Shown: positions 18,244 through 28,525 of the stretch, piece after piece
How the letters are laid out: each line of letters starts with the position of its first letter
How positions within the stretch are numbered: the first letter of the stretch is position 1
DNA from: Burkholderiaceae bacterium
GTDB lineage: Bacteria; Pseudomonadota; Gammaproteobacteria; Burkholderiales; Burkholderiaceae_D
Reading direction: 5' to 3'
Assembly (NCBI GenBank): GCA_031291325.1
Contig: JARLJG010000026.1
Coordinates: 1 to 41,148 of the forward strand
Length of the DNA: 41,148 nt
The notes under the pieces: generated by a model
The model's database searches: none
Seen by the model: the letters and a program-made list of their open reading frames with translations, nothing else
Told to the model about the DNA's origin: nothing
Position numbers and translations under genes: made by a program

Positions 18244-18374
18244 TGACGTACGCCAATTCACGATGTGGAAAATGATCAGCGCCTTCGCGGGAATGGCGGA
18301 GGGTTGTGCTGGCGTCACATTATCGATTTTTACCCGCAAAATACCCCGGTTAACCGCAATATTAAAGATTTCGC

Positions 18375-18647
18375 TTATTCACTCGGCGCAACATAACCCT
18401 GCGCCGCATCCGCGCCGTCGCCGAAGAAATGGCGTTCCATCTGCGTCGCCAGGTATTTGCGCGCACGCGCGTCGGCCAGGTTCAAGCGGTTTTCATTGAC
18501 CAGCATGGTCTGGTGTTTGAGCCACCCGGCCCATGCTTCCTTCGACACGCTTTCGTAGATCTTCTTGCCCAATTCGCCGGGATACGGCGGAAAATCCAGG
18601 CCTTCGGCTTCTTTATTCAATTTGATGCAGTTGACCAGACGGGCCAT
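18375..18647 (-). CDS. yggX: Probable Fe(2+)-trafficking protein YggX
   Basis: 90 residues from the chosen start. The family pattern is nearly complete: [44 protein letters not shown] and ERHFFG. YggX proteins protect iron-sulfur clusters against oxidative damage. Two ATGs are six bases apart; GGAG is seven bases from the second (18645-18647) and only one or two from the first, so the second is preferred and gives the usual MARLV start. It lies just downstream of argA on the same strand (38-base gap) and may be co-transcribed. Confidence 0.95.
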   Translation of the reverse strand: MARLVNCIKLNKEAEGLDFPPYPGELGKKIYESVSKEAWAGWLKHQTMLVNENRLNLADARARKYLATQMERHFFGDGADAAQGYVAPSE

Positions 18648-18685
18648 GTTCATTCTCCAGAAAGTGCGTATGCAGAGTTGGTAGC

Positions 18686-20005
18686 TTACAGGGTTTTAAT
18701 CAACACCAGCGATTTACGTTGCCAGTTATACATCTGTTGCCGGTTTTTCGGCAAGTCGTCGACTGTTGCGCTGACAAAGCCGCGCTTCAAGAACCAATGC
18801 GCGGTGCGTGTGGTCAGAACAAAGAGTTTGCCGATTCCGGCGGCACGCGCGCGCTTTTCCATGTGTTTCAAGATGCGTTCGCCGTCGCCCTGGGTTTGCA
18901 CGTCGGGATTGACGGTCAGGCATGCCATTTCTGCCATGCCTTCGCTGGCAAACGGGTAGAGCGCGGCACAACCGAAGATCACGCCGTCATGCTCGATCAC
19001 CGAGAAATAATCGATTTCGCGCTCGATCAACTCGCGCCCGCGCTTGACCAATGTGCCGTCGGCTTCCAGCGGCTCGATCAGCTTGAGGATGCCGCCGACG
19101 TCTTCAATCGTCGCTTCGCGCAGGCTTTCCAGGTTTTCATAACTGACCATCGTGCCGACGCCGTCATGGGTAAACACTTCCAGCAGCGCTGCGCCGTCGA
19201 TATCGAAAGGCACGATATGCACGCGCGGCACGCCGCTGCACGATGCTTTCAAGCAGTGCTGCAGATAGAACGCGCTATCCTGCGGCAACTGATTGGTTTT
19301 GAGCAGGTCTTCCGCCTGCGCCGACGACAATTCGCGGATTTCACGCTGGTAACTGTCGCGCATGACTGGCGTTTCGCTCAGGAAGATCAGCTTGTCGGCG
19401 CGCAACGCTGTGGCAGCCGACACCGCCACGTCTTCCATCGTCAGGTTGAAGGCTTCGCCGGTCGGCGAAAATCCCAGCGGCGACAGCAGCACCAGGCCGC
19501 CGGCGTTCAAGATCGGGTGGATGGTTTCGGCTGCGATCTTGCGCACCACGCCGGTCAATTCGAGGTCGACGCCATCGATCACGCCGATTGGGCGCGCGGT
19601 GACGAAATTGCCGGAAATGATGCGGATCGCCGCATGCGCCATCGGCGTGTTCGGCAAGCCCTGGCTGAAGGCGGCTTCGATATCCAGGCGCAACTCGCCG
19701 GCGGCTTCTTTCGCGCATTCCAGCGCGGCGGCGTCGGTGATGCGCAAGCCATTATGAAAGTACGATTCGACGTTGCGCAGCGCCAACTGCTCTTGCACCT
19801 GCGGGCGCGAGCCATGCACGATCACGACCTTGATCCCCATCGCATGCAACAAGGATAAGTCTTGCGCCAATACCGGCAGCGTGCCGGCGCTCACCAGTTC
19901 GCCCGGAAAGGCGACCACGAAGGTTTTCCCGCGAAAAGCGTGGATATATGGCGCGACCGAGCGCAGCCATTGAACGAATTGAATAGAATTTTCCATTACT
20001 GGCAT
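18686..20005 (-). CDS. argA: N-acetylglutamate synthase (classical ArgA)
   Basis: 439 residues. It acetylates glutamate with acetyl-CoA, the first step of arginine synthesis. An amino-acid-kinase-like domain (about 1-285; [42 protein letters not shown]) binds the arginine feedback inhibitor in this family. A C-terminal GNAT acetyltransferase (about 290-439; [20 protein letters not shown]) carries the catalytic part. I place the start at 20005, where GGAG lies nine bases upstream; ATG 19996 also fits family alignments, and longer starts would overlap hrpA. It is head-to-head with hrpA with 16 bases between start codons. Confidence 0.95.
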   Translation of the reverse strand: MPVMENSIQFVQWLRSVAPYIHAFRGKTFVVAFPGELVSAGTLPVLAQDLSLLHAMGIKVVIVHGSRPQVQEQLALRNVESYFHNGLRITDAAALECAKEAAGELRLDIEAAFSQGLPNTPMAHAAIRIISGNFVTARPIGVIDGVDLELTGVVRKIAAETIHPILNAGGLVLLSPLGFSPTGEAFNLTMEDVAVSAATALRADKLIFLSETPVMRDSYQREIRELSSAQAEDLLKTNQLPQDSAFYLQHCLKASCSGVPRVHIVPFDIDGAALLEVFTHDGVGTMVSYENLESLREATIEDVGGILKLIEPLEADGTLVKRGRELIEREIDYFSVIEHDGVIFGCAALYPFASEGMAEMACLTVNPDVQTQGDGERILKHMEKRARAAGIGKLFVLTTRTAHWFLKRGFVSATVDDLPKNRQQMYNWQRKSLVLIKTL

Positions 20006-20021
20006 TATAATTCGCTCCGCC

Positions 20022-23000
20022 ATGTCTTCACCTGAACCCACCCAAAAAATTAAGCCGCCCGTCCGCCACCGTCGCGACGGGCAGGGCAGCAGCGCCGCCA
20101 GACCGGTCGTGCGCAATCCCTTGCCGCCGATTCAATATCCCGAAGAATTGCCGGTTTCCGGCAAGCGCGACGCGATTGCGGCGGCGATTGCCGCGCATCA
20201 AGTCGTCATCGTCTGCGGCGAGACCGGCTCCGGCAAGACCACCCAGTTGCCGAAAATTTGCCTGGAACTGGGGCGCGGCGCGACCGGATTGATCGGCCAC
20301 ACGCAGCCGCGCCGGATCGCCGCATCGTCGACCGCCAAGCGCATCGCGCAGGAATTGAACTCGCCGCTGGGCGAGCATGTCGGCTTCAAGGTGCGTTTTA
20401 CCGACACGCTGAGCCAGGGCGCGTGGATCAAGTTGATGACCGACGGCATCTTGCTGGCGGAAACGCAGACCGATCCTTTGCTGCGCCAGTACGACACCAT
20501 CATCATCGACGAAGCGCACGAGCGCAGCCTGAACATCGATTTCCTGCTCGGCTACCTGAAGCAATTGCTGCCGCGCCGCCCGGATTTGAAGGTGATTATC
20601 ACCTCGGCTACCATCGATGCCGACCGCTTCGCCAGACATTTCGGCAGCGTCGACAAGCCCGCGCCGGTGATCGAAGTATCGGGCCGGCTGTATCCGGTCG
20701 AAGTGCGCTACCGCCCGGTCGACAGCACCGACAAGAGCGAAGTCAAGGCGACGCCGACCCAGGCGCAGCGCGAACGCGGGCAGCGCGACTTGATCGATGC
20801 GGTCACCGACGCAGTCGACGAGGCCTGCCGCATCGGTTCCGGCGACGTGCTGGTGTTCTTGCCGGGCGAGCGCGAAATCCGCGATACCGCCGAAGCGCTT
20901 CGCAAGCATCATCCGCCGCATGTCGAGATTTTGCCGCTGTTTGCGCGCTTGTCCGCGCAAGAGCAGGAGCGGGTGTTCAAGACCTCGAATGCGCGCCGCA
21001 TCGTGCTGGCCACAAACGTCGCGGAAACCTCGCTGACCGTGCCGGGCATCCGCTACGTGGTCGATGCCGGCCTGGCGCGCGTGAAGCGCTACAGCTACCG
21101 CAACAAGGTCGAGCAATTGCAGATCGAACCGATTGCGCAATCGGCGGCCAATCAACGCGCCGGACGTTGCGGGCGCGTCGCGGCGGGCGTTTGCATCCGC
21201 TTGTACGAAGAGCAGGATTACTTGCTGCGGCCCAAATTCACCGAGCCGGAAATCCTGCGCTCGTCGCTGGCCTCGGTCATCTTGCGCATGAAATCGCTGC
21301 ACCTGACCGATGTCGAAACCTTTCCCTTCATCGAGCCGCCGCAGGGCAGGGCGATTGCCGACGGTTATCAATTGCTGCAAGAGTTGGGCGCGGTGGACGA
21401 CGCCAATCTGCTGACGCCACTGGGCAAACAGTTGGCGAAACTGCCGCTCGACCCGCGCGTCGGGCGCATGATCCTGGCCGCGCTGGAAAACGTCTGTCTG
21501 TCCGAAGTATTGATTATCGCCTCCGCGCTATCGGTGCAAGACCCGCGCGACCGTCCGATGGAAGCGCAAGCCGCCGCCGACAACGCGCACAAGAAATTCG
21601 CCGACGAAAAATCCGAATTCCTGAGCTACCTGAAAATCTGGAAATGGTTCGAGGAGGCGGTCGAGCACAAGAAGTCCAACAAGCAATTGCAGGAGCATTG
21701 CCGCGCCAGCTTCCTGTCGCAGTTGCGCCTGCGCGAATGGCGCGACGTGCATTCGCAGCTATTGACCATCGTGCGCGAACAGGGCTGGCGTCTGAACGAA
21801 GCGCCCGCCACCTACGAGCAGTTGCACACCGCGTTGTTGACCGGCCTGCTCGGCAACATCGGCTTCAAGGCCGACGACGAGCCGCATTACCTGGGTGCGC
21901 GCGCGATCAAGTTCCATATCTGGCCCGGATCGAACCTGTTAAAGAAAGCCGGCAAATGGGTGATGGCAGCCGAGCTGGTCGATACCACGCGCCTGTATGC
22001 GCGCTGCGTTGCGCAAATCCAGCCGGAATGGCTGGAACGCGTCGGCGGCCATCTACTGAAGAAATCGTACGGCGATCCGCGCTGGGAAAAGCGCACTGCG
22101 CAAGTCTGCGCATACGAACGCGCGACCTTGTATGGGCTGGTGGTGTACAGTCAGCGCCGCATCAATTACGGCGCGATCAACCCGAAGGAGGCGCGCGAAA
22201 TTTTCATCCGCGATGCGCTGGTGGGCGGCGACTTCGAGACGCGCGCGCCATTTTTCGCGCATAACGAAAAATTGATCCGCGAGATCGAAAATCTGGAACA
22301 CAAGTCGCGCCGCGTCGACGTGCTGGTCGACGATGCGCTGATTGCCGCGTTTTACGATAATGTCATTCCAGCCGATGTCTGCAACGGCATCGCATTCGAG
22401 AAATGGCACAAGGACGCAGTCGCCAAGACGCCCAAGCTGCTCTACCTGAACCGCGACGACTTGATGCGGCACGAAGCCGCCGGCGTGACCACCGACCTGT
22501 TTCCGAAGCAGATGACGATAGCCGGCATCGACATGGGATTGTCCTACCATTTCGAGCCGGGCACGCCGCGCGACGGCGTCACCCTCAGCGTGCCGTTGTA
22601 CGTGTTGAACCAGGTTTCCGCCGACCGTTGCGAGTGGCTGGTGCCCGGCATGTTGAAGGAGAAAGTGCATCTGCTGTTGAAATCGCTGCCGCAGAAATTG
22701 CGCCGCCATTGCGTGCCGCTGCCCGATTACGCAGCCGGTTTTTGCGAGCGCGTACATGAGCGCAAGATATTCGGGCGCGGCAGCTTGCTCGATGCGGTAA
22801 TCGCCGATATCCGCGAGCAACTCAGCATGGCGGTCAAGAGCACCGACTTCAAGAGCGAGACTTTGCCTGCGCACCACTTCATGAATTTCAAGGTGATCGA
22901 CGAGCATGGGCGGCAACTCGACATGGGGCGCAACCTGGCCGGCCTGCAGGCGGAATTCGGCGGGCAGGCGCGCGAGAGTTTTCAACGGCTGGCCGACAAG

Positions 23001-23957
23001 ACCGTCATCTCCACCGCGCCGCAGCCCGTGGTGGCGGATGGGCGCAAGCCATCGTCTTCCAATGCGGCGATCAAGAGCCACGCAAGCAGCAGCGCTGCCA
23101 CCCAGCATGAAAACCTGACCACCTGGTCGTTCGGCGAATTGCCGGAATTGCTGGAGATTGTGCAAGGCAAGCAAACGCTGATCGGTTTCCCGGCGCTGGT
23201 CGACAAGATCACGCATTGCGATGTCGAGGTGTTCGACGATCCCGCCGAGGCAATACGCATTCATCGCATCGGCATGCGTCGCTTGATGGCCTTGCAGTTG
23301 AAGGACCAGATGAAATATCTGGAGAAAAATATTCCGGGTTTGCAGCAGATGGGCATGCAATTCATGGCGCTCGGCTCGCAAGAGGAATTGCGCGACCAGA
23401 TCATCGAAGCCGGCCTGGAGCGCGCCTTCCTGCAAGAGCCGCTGCCGAAGAACGCCGCCGAATTCGAGGCGCGGCGCGACGAGGGCAAGTCGCGCCTGGG
23501 CTTGCTGGTCAATGAAATCGCCCGGCTGGCCGGATCGATCCTGGCCGAATATTACACGCTGCCGAAGAAGCTGCAAGGCATCAAGGCGCACGCGGCAGCG
23601 GCGCAGGACATGCAAGTCCAGGTGCAGGCGCTGATCGGCAAGCGCTTCGTCACCGACACCGACTACGCCAACCTCGCGCATTTCCCGCGCTACCTGAAAG
23701 CGATCAACGTGCGCCTGGAAAAGCTGCGCGCCGACCCGGCGCGCGATGCGCGTCTGATGGCAGAATGGTCGCAAGCGGCAACGCCGTGGCAGCGCGCGCA
23801 AAAGGACCGCCACAGCGGCAAGGCCGATCCGAAGATGGCAGAATTCCGCTGGTTGCTGGAAGAGTTGCGCGTCTCGCTGTTCGCGCAGGAGTTGCGCACG
23901 CCGATGCCGGTGTCGGCGAAGCGCCTGCAGAAGGTGTGGGAGTCGATGCAGCGCTGA
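20022..23957 (+). CDS. hrpA: ATP-dependent RNA helicase HrpA
   Basis: 1311 residues, the usual size of bacterial HrpA. A DEAH-box helicase: Walker A GETGSGKT (66-73), DEAH (163-166), SATI motif III and QRAGRCGR motif VI are present. The long C-terminal half holds the winged-helix, HA2/OB and the DUF3418 region of HrpA. In E. coli HrpA resolves stalled or collided ribosomes and processes mRNA; the role here is by homology. The start codon is 16 bases from the argA start on the other strand. The last third is rich in charged residues but otherwise ordinary. It is followed by a large inverted repeat at 24002-24145. Confidence 0.97.
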   Translation: MSSPEPTQKIKPPVRHRRDGQGSSAARPVVRNPLPPIQYPEELPVSGKRDAIAAAIAAHQVVIVCGETGSGKTTQLPKICLELGRGATGLIGHTQPRRIAASSTAKRIAQELNSPLGEHVGFKVRFTDTLSQGAWIKLMTDGILLAETQTDPLLRQYDTIIIDEAHERSLNIDFLLGYLKQLLPRRPDLKVIITSATIDADRFARHFGSVDKPAPVIEVSGRLYPVEVRYRPVDSTDKSEVKATPTQAQRERGQRDLIDAVTDAVDEACRIGSGDVLVFLPGEREIRDTAEALRKHHPPHVEILPLFARLSAQEQERVFKTSNARRIVLATNVAETSLTVPGIRYVVDAGLARVKRYSYRNKVEQLQIEPIAQSAANQRAGRCGRVAAGVCIRLYEEQDYLLRPKFTEPEILRSSLASVILRMKSLHLTDVETFPFIEPPQGRAIADGYQLLQELGAVDDANLLTPLGKQLAKLPLDPRVGRMILAALENVCLSEVLIIASALSVQDPRDRPMEAQAAADNAHKKFADEKSEFLSYLKIWKWFEEAVEHKKSNKQLQEHCRASFLSQLRLREWRDVHSQLLTIVREQGWRLNEAPATYEQLHTALLTGLLGNIGFKADDEPHYLGARAIKFHIWPGSNLLKKAGKWVMAAELVDTTRLYARCVAQIQPEWLERVGGHLLKKSYGDPRWEKRTAQVCAYERATLYGLVVYSQRRINYGAINPKEAREIFIRDALVGGDFETRAPFFAHNEKLIREIENLEHKSRRVDVLVDDALIAAFYDNVIPADVCNGIAFEKWHKDAVAKTPKLLYLNRDDLMRHEAAGVTTDLFPKQMTIAGIDMGLSYHFEPGTPRDGVTLSVPLYVLNQVSADRCEWLVPGMLKEKVHLLLKSLPQKLRRHCVPLPDYAAGFCERVHERKIFGRGSLLDAVIADIREQLSMAVKSTDFKSETLPAHHFMNFKVIDEHGRQLDMGRNLAGLQAEFGGQARESFQRLADKTVISTAPQPVVADGRKPSSSNAAIKSHASSSAATQHENLTTWSFGELPELLEIVQGKQTLIGFPALVDKITHCDVEVFDDPAEAIRIHRIGMRRLMALQLKDQMKYLEKNIPGLQQMGMQFMALGSQEELRDQIIEAGLERAFLQEPLPKNAAEFEARRDEGKSRLGLLVNEIARLAGSILAEYYTLPKKLQGIKAHAAAAQDMQVQVQALIGKRFVTDTDYANLAHFPRYLKAINVRLEKLRADPARDARLMAEWSQAATPWQRAQKDRHSGKADPKMAEFRWLLEELRVSLFAQELRTPMPVSAKRLQKVWESMQR

Positions 23958-24001
23958 TGGGCAAGAAACAGGAGGTTCAAGTGCAGGGCGATTGCATGAA
24001 G

Positions 24002-24145
24002 CCCCTTCCCCTTTGCAGGGGCGCCCGGCGTAGGGGGAAGGTTGGGATGGGGGTAGAGCGCCCAAATTACAGCATCATGTACCTCGACCGCTCTACCCCC
24101 TCCCTAGCCCTCCCCCTCGCCGGGCGCCCCTGCAAGGGGGAGGGG
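24002..24145. repeat. Large GC-rich inverted repeat
   Basis: Left arm 24002-24060 and right arm 24089-24145 are near-complementary (for example GGGGGTAGAGCG with CGCTCTACCCCC, and GGGGCGCCCGGCG with CGCCGGGCGCCCC), with a 28-base centre. The stem would exceed 50 bp. It sits between the convergent hrpA and histidine-kinase genes and could end both transcripts. It has the look of a dispersed intergenic repeat. Confidence 0.8.
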
Positions 24146-24187
24146 ATTTCGCTCATTTACACGAGCCATCCTTCATGCGATTGTCCG

Positions 24188-25726
24188 TCAAGTCCCGCCC
24201 TGCCCATTGACCGGCAAATGGATGGTAAAGCGCGTGCCCTTGCCGATTTCGCTGTCGACTTCGATCCTTCCGCCGTGCTTGGCGATGATGTTGTAGGATA
24301 GCGACAAGCCGAGGCCGGTTCCCTTGCCGATCTCTTTGGTGGTGAAAAACGGCTCGAAAATGCGTGACAGGTTTTCCTTGGGGATGCCTTCGCCGTTGTC
24401 GCCGATTTCGATCCAGACCCAGTTGTCGCGGCAGCCGGTCTTGATGGTGATGATGCCCGACTCCTTGATCGCTTGCGAGGCGTTGACGATCAGGTTCATG
24501 AACACTTGATTGAGTTGCGAGGCCAGACATTTCACCAGCGGCAAGGCGCCGAATTCCTTGACTACGCGCGCCTTGTATTTGAATTCGTTATTGGCAATCG
24601 ATAGCGTGCTTTCGATGCCTTGATGCAGATCCGAGTATTGCCACTCGGTCTCGCCGACATGGGAAAAATTCTTCAGCGACTGCACGATGTTCTTGACCCG
24701 CGTCAGTCCCTCCATCGATTCCTTGATCAAGTCGCCGATGTCGCCTTGCAGGAATTCGAGGTCGGCCTGTTCTTTCAACTGCGCAATCGAGGCCGCCACT
24801 TCTGCGTCCGCAGCGAGCTTTTCGAAGATATTGTCGTAGCCGCCGAGGAGCTTGAACAAGGTCTCGACGTAGGTTCCCAGCGTGCCCATATTCGAATTGA
24901 CGAAGCCGACCGGATTGTTGATTTCATGCGCGACGCCGGCGGCCAACTGGCCGATGGAAGCCATTTTCTCGGACTGCAATAATTGCGCTTGCGCTTCTTG
25001 CAATTGGTCGATCAGGCGGCGCTGCTCCGCTCCTTTTTCTTGCAGCGCGTCTTCCATCAATTTGCGTTCGGTGATATCGGCCAGGGAGCCGACCACTTCC
25101 AGCGGCTCGCCGGCGTCGTCGCGAATCAGGCGCAGCGTATCGTGCATCCACAGGTAGCGTCCGTCTTTCGCCCGAAAGCGATACTCGTAGGTGCGCTGCC
25201 CTTCGGAAAACACCAGGGCCAGGCTGGAGAATATCGTCGGGATATCGTCCGGGTGGATATGGTCGTACCAAAAGTTCGGATCGGCCAGCATTTCTTCCGG
25301 CGTGTAGTCCAGCACGCGCGACACGTTCTCGCTGACGAAGGTCATCTTGAAATCGCCGGTCGGCACGCTGCTATAGATGATAGCCGGCGTGTTGGCGATC
25401 AGGTATTCGAGGCGGGCATTGATCTTGAGCAAATCGCCGTTCGATTTCGACCCGTGCAAATGCAGGTTCGCCGCTGCGGTGTTTGTGCCGCTGCTTCTTA
25501 GCTTATCGAATAGACGATTCAGGTTGGCGGCAAGCGCAGCCAATTGGTCGTTGCCGCCGATTTGCAAATTGGCGCCGATTTCGCCATGTGCCGCCGCTTC
25601 GACTGCTGCCGAAATGGCAAAGAAGCGCTCAGCCGCAGTTGGTGCGGAATTTGCAGGCATCGGCGTTGGCGCAGCAGGCTTCTGGTCGGGAACCTCCGGA
25701 CTGAAGTCTTCAAATTGCATGCTCAT
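24188..25726 (-). CDS. Cytoplasmic PAS sensor histidine kinase
   Basis: 512 residues without a membrane span. Residues about 35-80 look HAMP-like; 105-225 is a PAS domain (PAS_3 type, with HPDD and [15 protein letters not shown]) ending in DITERK; a coiled helix (225-255) leads to the dimerisation domain with H267 in GVAHEINNP. The catalytic domain has [24 protein letters not shown] and [12 protein letters not shown] boxes. No receiver is attached and no response regulator lies alongside, so it is an orphan kinase. I used the ATG at 25724-25726; a second ATG six bases later is possible. It ends next to the large inverted repeat. Confidence 0.93.
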   Translation of the reverse strand: MSMQFEDFSPEVPDQKPAAPTPMPANSAPTAAERFFAISAAVEAAAHGEIGANLQIGGNDQLAALAANLNRLFDKLRSSGTNTAAANLHLHGSKSNGDLLKINARLEYLIANTPAIIYSSVPTGDFKMTFVSENVSRVLDYTPEEMLADPNFWYDHIHPDDIPTIFSSLALVFSEGQRTYEYRFRAKDGRYLWMHDTLRLIRDDAGEPLEVVGSLADITERKLMEDALQEKGAEQRRLIDQLQEAQAQLLQSEKMASIGQLAAGVAHEINNPVGFVNSNMGTLGTYVETLFKLLGGYDNIFEKLAADAEVAASIAQLKEQADLEFLQGDIGDLIKESMEGLTRVKNIVQSLKNFSHVGETEWQYSDLHQGIESTLSIANNEFKYKARVVKEFGALPLVKCLASQLNQVFMNLIVNASQAIKESGIITIKTGCRDNWVWIEIGDNGEGIPKENLSRIFEPFFTTKEIGKGTGLGLSLSYNIIAKHGGRIEVDSEIGKGTRFTIHLPVNGQGGT

Positions 25727-25840
25727 GAAATACCTGTCAACAAGAACGACAGAACCGCAAAGAACTTCCATCATATCGCTCGAAATTTACCTTGTCATCC
25801 CGAGAATTCGAGCGGCAACAGGTTTCCGAGGCGATCGTTG

Positions 25841-28231
25841 TCAAATTGCCCGGATCTGTTCCCAATCCGTCAACCCTTGGAATATCTTCTCGATGCCGTC
25901 TTGCTTAATGGTACACATGCCCTCGGCCAAGGCCGTTTCGAGCATGTCGGCGACGTTCGCCTTGGCGTGGATTTTCTTTTTGATTGCGGCGCTGGTGATC
26001 AACAGTTCATGCACGCCGAGGCGCCCCTTGTAGCCGGTCTTGTTGCATTGCTTGCAACCGCCTGCGGAAAACAGGATCGGCTTGCCATCTTCATTGCCAT
26101 ATTGTTTTTTCCAGCGCGCCTGCACTTCGTCGGGATTGAGCGCGCTTTCGAAGCAATATTCGTGCGCCAGCATGGCGATTTCCTCGTCGCCGGCAGAATA
26201 GGGTTTGCGGCAGTTGGGACATAGCCGCCGCACCAACCGCTGTCCCACCACGCCGAGCAGGGCGTCGGCGAAATTGAACGGATCGAGACCGAGATCGAGC
26301 AGGCGAACCACGCTTTCGACGGCGCTGTTGGTGTGCATGGTGGAGAACACCAGATGGCCGGTCAGCGACGCTTCGATGACGATCTTCGCGGTTTCCGGGT
26401 CGCGCGTTTCGCCGACCATGATGATATCCGGGTCGGCGCGCATGAAACTGCGCAGCACGGCGGCGAAGGTCCAATCGATTTTCGCTTGAACCTGCACCTG
26501 CCGCAAGCCGTGCTGCGTGATTTCGATCGGATCTTCGACGGTCCAGATTTTACGATCCGGCGTATTGATATGGCCGAGCATTGCGTGCAGCGTGGTGGTC
26601 TTGCCGGAACCGGTCGGGCCGCACACGAACAACAGGCCGTGCGGGCGCGCGCTGAGCTTTTTCAGCCCGTTCAACACATAGGGCGCCAAGCTGATATCGT
26701 CGAGCAAGACGGCCTTGGGCGCCGCCAGGATGCGCATGACGATATCTTCGTAGCCTTCGGTGGTCGGCATCGTGACCACGCGCAACTCGATTTGCGCCGG
26801 GCCGAATTCCTTGAAGTTGATCTTGCCGTCCTGCGAGTGGCGTTTCTCCGAAATGTCGAGCCGGGACATGATCTTGATGCGCGAAATCAGCGCATTGCGA
26901 AAATTGGCCGGAATTTCCGAATACGGGAACATGCGGCCATCCTTGCGGAAGCGCACGCGGGTCGCTTCGGTGCCGTGCATCGACTCGATGTGAATATCGG
27001 AGACGTTGTCTTCGTAGGCATCCAAAATGATCTTGTTGACCAGGCGCACCAGCACGTTATCCGATTCCTTGATCTGCGGCGGCGCGGCGGCGATCGCTTC
27101 TTCCATCCCCGCGCCCATCTCGAACACCAGTTCCGAGATATCGTCGGTCTTGGCATTGGTGCTGCTGCCATAGTATTGCTGGATCATCGCGGTCAGGTCG
27201 GCGACCGAAGCCATGACCGGATCGATCTTGAGTTTGGTGTAAAACGACAACTCTTGCAAAACGGCGAAGGCCAACGGATTTTCCATCGCGACCACCATGC
27301 GCGACGCGTTCTGGTACAAAGGCATCACCATGTGCTTGTGGATCAGCGTGGCGGGCACCGCCTTGATGACGTTGAGGTCGATCTCGAAGGCGCTCAGGTG
27401 CACAAACGGAATGCCGAGCTTTTGCGCCAGCACGCGCTTGACGCTTTCCGCGCTGACGGCATTCATGCCGATCAGGATGTCGCCCAACTGCTTCTTGCGG
27501 TCTTGGGTCTGGTGTTGCAGCGCTTCGTTGAGCTGTTCTTCGGTGATCAAGTCTTCCTGCAACAGCGCATCGCCCAGCCGCAGGGGCGGCAAGCCCTTTT
27601 GATTTTGCAGCGCCGTTTCGATCTGCTCCTTGGTGACGATGTTTTGCTGCTGCAGATAGTCGCCCAGCTTTTGCGATCGCAGGTGCTCCTGTTTTTCCAA
27701 GCCCTCGTTGACGACGTTGAGCGGAACGATTTTCTCCTTCACCAACACCTGCCCGATCAGCTCGCCGATCTGGAAATCGGTTATCGATTGCGCAGGGACG
27801 AAAAAGCGCAGCACTTGCGAGCGCGCCACGATCAAATACAGGAACAAGCCATAGTCGAGCGATACGCATCCCTTGGTTTTGATGGTCAGCGGCGCGCCTG
27901 TCTTGAATTGAATCGTGCACGTTTGTTCGTCCGGCATGCCGAAGTCGATCGGCGTGGCGGGATTGCTCGGCAGTTGCACACGCTCGATTTCTATCTTCTC
28001 GGTCAGGCGCACGCTTTGAATTTCTGCAAACGCGAGCCGCTTGGTCGCTTGCGCGCGCTTGGGAATAAAGGCCAGCATGCGGCCTTCGGGATCGAAATCG
28101 AGCAGCTTGCCCATTTGCCAAGTGCCGTCGTTCATCGTGATGACGCAAGGCTCCAGATCGTCGTTGTCGGATCTCAGGGTCGAAACCAGTGAAAAATGTG
28201 GGGGAATGGGCCAATCGAATGGTGCAGTCAT
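25841..28231 (-). CDS. Orphan PilB/GspE-type ATPase with MshEN-like repeats
   Basis: 796 residues, longer than PilB or GspE (about 500-570). Residues 1-185 are an unrecognised domain. About 188-275 hold three related LGD-x-L helices (for example RLGDALLQEDLITEEQLNEA, 218 on) like the MshEN c-di-GMP module. The secretion ATPase follows: Asp box SDIHIES, Walker A GPTGSGKTT (538-546), Walker B ADPDIIMVGETRD (599-611), His box, and a zinc tetracysteine C671/C674/C726/C729. Such ATPases drive type IV pilus or type II secretion assembly. No pilC, pilin or prepilin peptidase gene is near. It is 114 bases upstream of the PAS kinase on the same strand. Confidence 0.93.
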   Translation of the reverse strand: MTAPFDWPIPPHFSLVSTLRSDNDDLEPCVITMNDGTWQMGKLLDFDPEGRMLAFIPKRAQATKRLAFAEIQSVRLTEKIEIERVQLPSNPATPIDFGMPDEQTCTIQFKTGAPLTIKTKGCVSLDYGLFLYLIVARSQVLRFFVPAQSITDFQIGELIGQVLVKEKIVPLNVVNEGLEKQEHLRSQKLGDYLQQQNIVTKEQIETALQNQKGLPPLRLGDALLQEDLITEEQLNEALQHQTQDRKKQLGDILIGMNAVSAESVKRVLAQKLGIPFVHLSAFEIDLNVIKAVPATLIHKHMVMPLYQNASRMVVAMENPLAFAVLQELSFYTKLKIDPVMASVADLTAMIQQYYGSSTNAKTDDISELVFEMGAGMEEAIAAAPPQIKESDNVLVRLVNKIILDAYEDNVSDIHIESMHGTEATRVRFRKDGRMFPYSEIPANFRNALISRIKIMSRLDISEKRHSQDGKINFKEFGPAQIELRVVTMPTTEGYEDIVMRILAAPKAVLLDDISLAPYVLNGLKKLSARPHGLLFVCGPTGSGKTTTLHAMLGHINTPDRKIWTVEDPIEITQHGLRQVQVQAKIDWTFAAVLRSFMRADPDIIMVGETRDPETAKIVIEASLTGHLVFSTMHTNSAVESVVRLLDLGLDPFNFADALLGVVGQRLVRRLCPNCRKPYSAGDEEIAMLAHEYCFESALNPDEVQARWKKQYGNEDGKPILFSAGGCKQCNKTGYKGRLGVHELLITSAAIKKKIHAKANVADMLETALAEGMCTIKQDGIEKIFQGLTDWEQIRAI

Positions 28232-28525
28232 CAGGCGATCCTACGCAGAGCCTACTGGTTGTTTGATAAGGTTACCATATCGAAACACAATGCCATGACT
28301 TTGCACGTTTGTAAAAGGATGATTGCCGATGCCGGCTGCGTTGGTCGATTCGCTCCGATCTTCGGAACGATTGTGTTTAAGCCATTCTCGCCCCTCCCGA
28401 CGTGAAAAAGTAATGAAATTGCAATATCGCAGGTTGATGCCTTGTCGGCGTAACTTGATGAATTCACGGTCTATTTCGGCAAGTGTTATGATGCAAATAG
28501 CCCCCAATTGGAATGAAAGTCTGCC

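Noticed and set aside
20258-22264. 668-codon open frame in another plus-strand phase of hrpA
   Set aside because: Arginine-rich frame-shifted translation of hrpA without any domain.
22053-24065. 670-codon open frame on the minus strand opposite hrpA
   Set aside because: Antisense shadow of hrpA with no family signature; hrpA is complete on the plus strand.
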